Shown piece after piece: positions 41,146 through 64,000 of a stretch of 64,000 bases of DNA. Origin of the DNA: Norana najaformis (taxonomy: Eukaryota > Annelida > Clitellata > Crassiclitellata > Hormogastridae); contig OZ029927.1 in NCBI GenBank assembly GCA_964023275.1, forward strand, positions 17,519,165 to 17,583,164. The letters are read 5' to 3'. The first letter of the stretch is position 1. Every line of letters begins with the position of its first letter. The notes beneath the pieces are model-generated. The model was not told the DNA's origin and did not search any database. It worked only from the letters and a program-made list of their open reading frames with translations. Both the position numbers and the translations under genes were made by a program.

Positions 41146-42275
41146 TGGGACTCTGTGAGCAGTTTCTCACAGTTTCGCTAGGTGGCACCAGTATTCATAG
41201 TGATCTAAACAGCTCAGTTGTTGTAGAGAGGTGGATAAAGTCCAGAAAGGCAGAGAATTGTTCAGCAAGGTCAGCAAATTACTTTCTTGCTTACTTAGCT
41301 CTTAGCGGATTATGCATAACAGCGATGACACACATAACAATAAAGACTTCACTACAATAATGTTGTTCCGATGGCGTCATCGCAACATAGATGACGTCAT
41401 CTTAGGCCCTGTTGTTTCGCGTCTTGGAAACGAATTTCATTTGGAAAATCGACTTGAAAGAGAAAAGACGAAAAGTTTTTTTCGAACAGGGAATTGTCGA
41501 AAATCATCTAACAGAAAAAAGCAGAAATCTGAAGTTCGATATGAGAGCTGTTGTTGAAGACACAAATCGACCATGAATCTGATGATCGAAATGAATTTGT
41601 CATTTCGAATAGAAAATCAATGATGAGATAGATATCCGAAATTAAAAGTAAGGATTGCTTAATTTTATGATATAATTGATCAGCAATTTAAATACTAGTC
41701 GATCGACAGATTTAAAAATCTAATCAAATCTTGAAACTTTTCTAGCGCCGTACGTTATAATGCACAAAGCCTCAATCGATTGACAGTTAAGAAAAATCGC
41801 ACATTCCATTGGAACCAGTTGAGATCTCGGACCCCCCGCGAGACTTCATTCAAGAAGCCTAATCAGCCGTTGTATTACGCAAGAGGTCATACTAAGTAAG
41901 TAAGTAAGTATTTAAGTAAGTAAGTAAGTAAGTAATGCATTTGTTAACACGCTATATGTCCATCGAGTAAGCGAGGAATCGTAGGCATGGGTGAGTCACA
42001 ACAAAAGCAAGACGTACTACCTCGTTGTTTTAATTTGTCCCAGTTTCGACTTGAAACTCTTGTCACCAAAGGACAACAGAGTTTAGGCTAGTCGTGGGCC
42101 TGATATGTGCAAGTCTGATGTATTATTTAATAATTATATGGACTTTCTTAAATTTCTTAATGCAGATACGCATCTTTGGTGACGAAGAATCTGCTGAGAC
42201 GAGTTTTGAATACCATGGTTCTTCGCTGCCTATCTTTCTCTTGTACTTGTCTGTCTATGTGTGTGTTTATGTTTA
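41146..42275. other. Intergenic, no gene recognised
   Basis: 41740-41800 is S6-like (TCTAGCGCCGTACG...CAATCGATTGACAG). 41896-41934 is an AAGT tetranucleotide run. No exon is seen. Confidence 0.5.
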
Positions 42276-42621
42276 GTCGTAGGACCCCGTGGGGCCTTTG
42301 GCGTGGGGTAAAACCCCGTAAGTTCCTGGGTCTGTTTGGGTCACTGGCGCGGCGTAAAACCCCGTAAACCCTACTCGTAGATTTTGTGTTAGTCGTAGGA
42401 CCCCATGGGGCCTCTGGCGTGGGGTAAAACCCCGTAAGTTCCTGGGTCTGTTGGGTCACTGGCGCGGCGTAAAACCCCGTAAACCCTACTCGTAGATTTT
42501 GTGTTAGCCGTATGACCCCATGGGGCCTCTGGCGTGACGTAAAACCCCGTAAAATCCTGGGCTCTGTTGGGTCCCTGGCGCGGCGTAAAACCCCGTAAAC
42601 CCTACTCGTAGATTTTGTGTT
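42276..42621 (+). repeat. 115-bp minisatellite, three copies, hairpin-rich
   Basis: Units start near 42276, 42392 and 42507 with GTCGTAGGACCCCGTGGGGC. Each contains several GTAAAACCCCGTAA words and CCCC/GGGG pairs that can fold. It is more GC-rich than its surroundings. Confidence 0.9.
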
Positions 42622-43119
42622 GCGTTTTTGTCGTCCTGTGCTGGGGGTGGGGGGAACTCGAAGAAGGAAAACGGAGCGACGGAAGGGAAGAGTCTCGGGA
42701 AACGGAGGCAAGAGCTGGAAGACTGCCACCGAACAGCACCAACTAATTAAATCGAACAATCTGTTACACTGTAATAATTCTAATACAACTTAAGTGATTA
42801 ATACTAACGTTTTAAAGAAACTTTTTATTATATAGACTCCTGGATAAAGTAAAAATGTATACGTACTGAAGCAATCAACGAGTTAATTATTATACAGTCT
42901 AGACAGATTAGACTGATGAGTTTTTATTGCATGTGGATAAAAAATCTTTAATCGCGAAGACAGACAATATAGTAGACTACTAGTTGTCTCGTTATTTTTC
43001 TAATAGGCCTAATGTCACACTGATTTGCGAATTTCACTTAATATATTAATTAAAACATCTAATTAGGCCTAACAGATGCTTAAAGTCTGCCATTTGGCAC
43101 TGCAGCCAATATTGGTCTA

Positions 43120-43355
43120 ATCGTAATCGTAATCGTAATCCCAAGATTTCTACAGCGCCCAACGAAAGCCGCGCCGTGGGGACCAGCTTATTCACAGGCG
43201 CTCGGTCAGAACAAAATCGATAGGCAAAAGGGTTCGGTTCCGGGTCAAGATCCAAGAGTCAGGCAGAGTCTACAGGGCCGTTATATGGAGTAGAACCATC
43301 AACCGCTTGATCACTGACCAAACGCGTTCCCGCTAGACCACCGTGCCGCACCAAA
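43120..43355 (-). repeat. S3 copy joined to an S1 fragment
   Basis: 43120-43265 is a full-length inverted S3 (starting ATCGTAATCGTAATCGTAAT). 43273-43355 is an inverted S1 head (CACTGACCAAACGCGTTCCC ... CACCGTGCCGCACC). They abut with almost no spacer. Confidence 0.75.
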
Positions 43356-43524
43356 GACCACGTGATTGCCTGATCGTAAAATTGCTTTAGGTATTGATTG
43401 GATCGTGGCATCAACGTTCAGTTGAGTTGATAATGTTGCAACAAAACTTGTTTTTATCATAGGGACAGTCATACTCATCGAAAAAAGAGTACGGCAGACT
43501 TACATGTTAAAAGGCAGTGTTATA

Positions 43525-43735
43525 TCAATGTACACGATTTTCTGTAGCGACCGTATGCCTCGACCCTGCTCGGGTTAGATCCTTCACCACCGCTCCTCGT
43601 TTGAATGGGTGCCACGCCATTTAAGGTCCCCGTGCACGTACCGTGCTAGCCCGAATTTCAAATCTCAGAAAAAAGCCACCTTCAGGTTACGAACCAGGGA
43701 TCCTCTCGCACAGAGGCTCCTTGGCGTATGCGTTT
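43525..43735 (-). repeat. SINE-like S2 copy
   Basis: Full-length inverted S2, from CACGATTTTCTGTAGCGACC to the tRNA-like head CAGAGGCTCCTTGGCGTATG. Confidence 0.8.
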
Positions 43736-44079
43736 ATCGATGTAGCTAAGTAGGCCAAATATCAACACAAAGTCTTTCATAACAAGACACTGGTATTAAA
43801 TACCATTTATTCAGTGATTATATATTTTTTATCTTACATCCGATCGCAAATTCGTTCATTGACAATACAAGAGTTAAGCAACAAAACACCAGTTTCTGGG
43901 CAACTATGAAGCCACCGACAAAAAGTAATTAAATTTTGGTCCTGTCCTGTTTCTAGCCTAATTCCATCGTTCTGTTCAGAACACATTCTGAAAAGACTGA
44001 TCTTCGTCAAAAAAAATACTAATGAATTAGAACTAACTGAGAACAAAAACCTAACTACAATTCTACAGGTAGGCTAAAT

Positions 44080-44260
44080 GTAAATGTACACGGTTTTCTA
44101 TAACGACCGTATGGCCTCGACCCTGCTCATTTTTCAAAGAATTAATCGGGTGAGATCCTCCACCACCGCTGCCCGTTTGAATGGGCTCCACGCTGTTTAA
44201 GGTCCCCATGCACGGACCGTGCTAGCCCGAGAATCCAGTCTCAGAAATAAGCCATGACGG
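44080..44260 (-). repeat. SINE-like S2 copy
   Basis: Inverted S2 body: CGGTTTTCTATAACGACCG, CTCATTTTTCAAAGAATTAATC and GGTCCCCATGCACGGACCG. The head is truncated. Confidence 0.8.
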
Positions 44261-45772
44261 GATAGGCCTACTCCCTCGAAGCCAACCGACTAACTAAAAC
44301 GCTACAGGCGTATCGTATAGGCCTATCGTATAGGCCTATACAAACTTAATTGCAGCTAAGTTTGCTAAAAGCCTACAGCCCTACAACTGGCTGAAAGTCT
44401 GTTATCAAGCCAACTATAAAAACTAAGTTCCTGTGGGGTTTTTCAAATTTAAATTTAGGCCCATATCTGTCAAGAAATTCTTTAATGCCAATTTTTGGCG
44501 GCTGTCCGATTCCATGGAGTAGCCCATGCCTAAAGAAGAACTGTGCTGAAGCATATGATGCCTTACACGATTTAAATAATTTACTACATTAGCTCAAACT
44601 TAATTAGGGCATTAATTAAAATCGCAGCTTGACATTGGCATGGGCCCGCATAGTCTGTTCAACAGAAACATTTTAAATGTACAGTATGATCCATTGGCCA
44701 TGATGATTCGCAAAGCACTTCATACAGTTTTAAATAAACGAACGTAATGTAACAATTATAAAGCTAATAAAATCGAACAAAAACAAAGAAACATCGTCAG
44801 CCAAATGTACGTATACAGATAAACATTTATATAGCTCCAGTCTGGAAGACGATGCATTCAATATAATTATTAGAATTTGCTATTATCCGGCGCTATCTAC
44901 ACTTTGGACATAATGAATATTGTACGTGCTTATATGATCTCCTTCAATTTGGGAGCGAAGAGTTTGCTATGGGGAGACCCGCCAATTTCATTTAAGTTTC
45001 TCTTTCTCATCAGAACTTATCCATCGTAGTATTCATGCTGATAAGCAATAGTGTTCATGCAAATATTTCTATAAACATCGCTGCAGATAATTATTTCAGT
45101 TATTGCAGTATATTATACGAATCTGTTCAAATAAGCGAATTGAAGTGGACTAAACTATGTCTGCATCTGCAAGCATGGTATGAATTTCAGTTTCATGACT
45201 GACCGTTCGTTAGACCCGATGTAGGGCCTACGACATTTTAAATCGTCGTAATTGTAAAAGGAAAATTTTGTATCCTTATAAATCTTATAGAGGCGTTGAA
45301 AAGAATTTACCAATAAGAATGCCGAGAGTGCCAAAATTGGTCTCATTTCATACATTGACAAAATATGGTCTAATTAGTTTTAATGCTGACTACAGTCGCG
45401 CAGTCAAAATGTCGGCGTATGGCCTACTTACAGTACGCACTAATTGCTTAACTCCGTTTTGGGTATATATAGACGTTTCTTGGATTTGACTCCCGGCTGA
45501 AAAGTTTCGAGAGACAGTGAGTGACAGTGATGAAGGTTTGGCCTGAAAACGCCGCGGAGGCAAACGATGCCTTGGCAGAATAAGTCTGATCCCAGCTAGA
45601 GTCCGTAATAATGCCAGAAATACGACTGCCCTTCGTACTTTAGTTGCTTTGCTTTCTTCTGATTTGAAGTTACTTGTATATTAGGCTACACGCTGAGGAA
45701 AATTTTCTTCTGCAGGAGCAACGCGAAGCAGCAATAAGCAAAATGTAGAATGTTATTTGCTCTCTCTCGCTC

Positions 45773-45811
<39 letters not shown>

Positions 45812-46340
45812 TTAGAAATTTTTAGTTTACGATTACGATTATTTTTGATTAACTTATTACAGCAGAAGATGCTTTGGCTGCAAAATCCCGGCCCCTGTTA
45901 ATGCATTACTAGCGTGTAGTAGCATACATCTTGCCAATATTTGACATGACATGCGGTTTCATTCAGATAGATGGCGACAGTACAGACCGAATCTACGCTA
46001 CTGTATCTCAGTTTAGATATTGATAAGTAGGCTATTGTAGCCAGCATTACAGATGGACCGTGATAAGCACTTGTATCGGTATGAATAAATTTTATAAAAT
46101 TAATAATTTTGGATATGATTCTGTTTCGTTGCATGTGTTCATTGCCAGTACATATGGAAACTCTTATCACAGAAGAACTGGATCCCTCTTCGATTGGACT
46201 ATTCCTACAGAATCATATATATGTATATATATTTATATATGTATAGGTATTCATGCGTGTGGATGCCCTATATTACATAGGAACATAAAGGATTAAGTTA
46301 TTATGTTGAGAGGCGGATCCTCGATAAGCGCTGGAGAACC
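44261..46340. other. 3' flank of the cyclase gene, no gene recognised
   Basis: About 2 kb of AT-rich sequence with short TC/TG microsatellite at 45760-45812. It presumably includes the 3' UTR of the minus-strand cyclase. No exon or RNA gene is seen. Confidence 0.5.
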
Positions 46341-61630
<15,290 letters not shown>

Positions 61631-61739
61631 CTGCGCAGTATAAACATTCCATTGTTGTTGTTGAAACCAGGAAGAATTGGATGATGAGTATTACCTCTGA
61701 TTTGCGGCGGTTCTTATAACGCAAGCCACTTAACATCTG

Positions 61740-62160
61740 TGTTATGTTATGTTATCTTATGACGTGTCGTGTTATTTATGTTGTGTCGTGTATTTATGTT
61801 ATGTAAACCCAATGTTATGTTATGCATGTTATTTTGTTATGCTATGCTATGTCATTTCATGTGTTATTATGGTATGTAAAACCTTAGTTATGTTATGGTG
61901 CTATGATATGTTGCTATGTTATACCATTTTGTGTTATGCAAAATCGACGTCATGTTATGTTGTTTTTGATATGTTGTTATGCTGTGTCATTTCATGATAT
62001 GTTATGTAAAACCCGTGTCATGTTTTGTGCATTATTACGTTGTTATGTTATGTCAATTCATGTTATGTTATGTTACATAAAACCCATGTTATGTTGTGTT
62101 AGTTCTGTTCTGTTTCACTGTGCGAAAAGCGTGTGCAGCATTGTGTATGTTATGTTATAT
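61740..62160 (+). repeat. GTTAT pentamer and related repeat
   Basis: A degenerate array of GTTAT/GCTAT/GTCAT with longer units ending GTAAAACCC. Cys/Tyr/Val frames are artefacts. Confidence 0.8.
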
Positions 62161-62699
62161 AACACATGTATTCTGGTTTGTGTCATTTTTTGCAAAAAAA
62201 TTCCCGAAAACCGTGCATTAATAGCTATTTATCAAGCGACCAATTATTATAGCACCACAGTATTTGTGCACCGCTATTGTTGCGGTTACTTTATAATTGT
62301 TAAACTAGATTATATATTAGTCATAATTAGCAATACATAAATAGTAATAACTTCAACTGGTTAGACGTTTTTGCCTAAATACTTTAAATGTAAACATCTG
62401 CTGGCATACAAAATAATGAATTGTAACATGTAATTCACGGCGTATTCTAGTCTACTATTTACATTTGTACTAGGCCTAATAAATTTTTGTTCCTTAACTG
62501 TACAGTGTACATATATCGTGACAGCTTTGTGAAACGTCCGTTCAATTCAAATCAAAGCCGATGTGCTAAAAAGACTAGGACTTTGATCCTTTGAAATCTC
62601 CTTAATAATGTCACCAGATGGTCCTAAGCCTCAGACAAAGTCAATAATAAGAAATTGATATAAATGATAATGTCTTTGTTGAAGATGTATATATTCTAT

Positions 62700-62910
62700 T
62701 GTCGTGACTGAAGATGTCGCGGAAAACGCCTTACTGTTTAATCCGGTTAATCCGGTTGAAGACCTGCATAAAGGACTTTTATTGATGCGTGAAGAGGATT
62801 TTTATCGACACCTGAGGCGGCCAACAGACCTGAAAATATTTTTGAGTGGAAAAAAACGTGTGTGCGTTTCTACCGAATCGGCTGAGAGGGTCGTCCCGGA
62901 CTCAAGTTGA
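62700..62910 (+). CDS. Unrecognised 68-codon ORF
   Basis: ATG at 62704, TGA at 62908-62910. Composition looks protein-like (PVEDLHKGLLLMREEDFYRH, LRRPTDLKIF) and not repeat-derived, but I recognise no family. An opposite-strand frame (62802-63029) overlaps it. Confidence 0.2.
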
Positions 62911-63144
62911 AGGAAAATGCAAATAAGAGGCAAACATGACTGAAGCAGTCGAACAACAGGGCAACCGGTGCAAATGGCTGAATGTCGCACAGCAAATATA
63001 ACGGGGTCGGGTGGAAGGTGTTCAGTCACACGCGTCTGTTATTCTTTAGGGCGATGTTTTTGTCTAGATTCGTGGAAATACACTGAGAAAAAGCTGAATT
63101 TTGTATATGTGGGCTGTTAAAGATTACAGCTTCATTATTCGTTA

Positions 63145-63285
63145 TTATGATTCGTCATCATCATCAACATCATCATCAACACCACCACCATCATCATCAT
63201 CACCAGCATCATCATCATCAGCATCAACAACAACACCATCATCATCCTCATCGCCATCAACAGCATCATCATTTTTACAACTTTT
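63145..63285 (+). repeat. (CAT/CAA)n trinucleotide array
   Basis: About 140 bases of ATC/ACC/ACA triplets; poly-His and poly-Ser frames are artefacts. Confidence 0.9.
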
Positions 63286-63364
63286 TTCTAGACTATAGCA
63301 GATTACATCTGCATTGTGTCACCTTTGCACTTCGGTTACTTTATTGTATAATGGTAAACTCGAA

Positions 63365-63490
63365 AACTTTTAAAGCGCTATATACTTAAAAGCAAAGTGC
63401 AGGGCGCAAGCTTGATTGCTAGCGCTGCGTCAAGTCAGAGGGGTGCCCATGTGAAGAAAACAAGATCCGGTTGCCGGCAGATCATGGACG
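63365..63490 (-). repeat. S3b copy
   Basis: GCGCTGCGTCAAGTCAGAGG and ATCCGGTTGCCGGCAGATC match the S3b copies at 17310 and 23516. Confidence 0.65.
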
Positions 63491-63688
63491 GAATAAATTT
63501 GCATTTTCATGCATACATTGCCACGCAGTCAAGTCATGAATATTCATCGCGATTTATCCGCATGTGATATACAGGGCGATGTAGCAGACCCATTAGGATG
63601 CACCTAAACGCCCATTTCTTTCCACTGGTCTTCTAGCACTGCTTCTAACCAAAGCTATACGACCCTTTGTATATGAATGGCGATATTT

Positions 63689-63955
63689 TAGATGACTGGG
63701 TGATATTGTATAAGACTGGATGATTTCGTATATGACTGTGTAATACTGTATATTGTATATGGCAAGGTGATATTGTATATGGCAAGGTGATATTTTATAT
63801 GACAGGGTGAGTTTGTATATGACTGGATGATATTGTATATGACTGAGTGATATGGTATATGATTGGGTGATATGGTATATGAATGGTGATATTGTATATG
63901 ACTGGGTGATATTTTATATGACGGGGTGATATCGTATATGACTTGGTGATGCTGA
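63689..63955 (+). repeat. 18-20-bp minisatellite
   Basis: About 14 copies of a unit like GACTGGGTGATATTGTATAT with point variants (GGATGAT, GGTGATATG). It runs almost to the right edge. Confidence 0.92.
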
Positions 63956-64000
63956 TACAATAGGTGATGCTTCTTGTTAACACCTAACTAGCATTGCTCT

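Noticed and set aside
39698-41188. A 496-codon single gene
   Set aside because: The first 60 codons are antisense SINE sequence and the rest is a LINE reverse transcriptase, so it is a chance fusion of two repeats.
42157-42759. A 200-codon minus-strand frame (Arg/Thr/Pro rich)
   Set aside because: Most of it is the 115-bp minisatellite translated. I found no splice sites or family match.
61740-62340. Cys/Tyr/Val-rich plus-strand frames
   Set aside because: They derive from GTTAT-type pentamer repeats.

Overview
This is AT-rich, intron-rich nuclear DNA of a multicellular animal, most likely an invertebrate bilaterian. The phylum cannot be fixed from the sequence alone. The evidence is three spliced metazoan genes with conserved exon phases (an alpha7-type nicotinic acetylcholine receptor, PGAP1, and a receptor guanylate cyclase), tRNA-derived SINEs with Pol III boxes, several non-LTR retrotransposon remnants and many microsatellites and minisatellites. 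No operons, bacterial genes or CRISPR arrays were seen.

Layout. 0.4-2.8 kb: a decayed DNA transposon with a transposase pseudogene, its own CRE/TATA promoter and an inverted-repeat pair. 2.8-6.9 kb: simple repeats, including a roughly 0.5 kb homopurine tract. 6.9-19.8 kb, plus strand: eight exons of a nicotinic receptor alpha-type subunit; the signal-peptide exon was not identified. 20.9-39.3 kb, minus strand: a complete 27-exon PGAP1 (GPI inositol-deacylase) of about 918 residues, tail-to-tail with the receptor gene. 39.5-46.3 kb: intergenic DNA with a LINE inserted into a SINE and a 115-bp minisatellite. 46.3-61.6 kb, minus strand: the last 15 coding exons of a natriuretic-peptide-receptor-like guanylate cyclase (end of the ligand domain, transmembrane helix, pseudokinase, signalling helix, catalytic domain, tail); the 5' part lies to the right of what I could resolve. 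61.7-64 kb: simple repeats and one unrecognised short ORF.

I built the exon models by hand from splice-site dinucleotides, reading phase and remembered family sequences. Every junction within each gene is phase-consistent, which is the main support. The three genes are unrelated housekeeping or signalling functions and there is no sign that they work together.

Repeats are named here by local labels: S1, S2, S4 and S5 (tRNA-related SINE-like), S3/S3b (SINE-like with a GATTAC-type tail), and S6/S7 (short dispersed elements). The most unusual feature is a set of tandem arrays in three introns whose repeat unit contains the host exon's own 3' splice site and sometimes the first exon bases. A fourth array directly abuts a 3' splice site, and one 5' splice site has become the first unit of a microsatellite.
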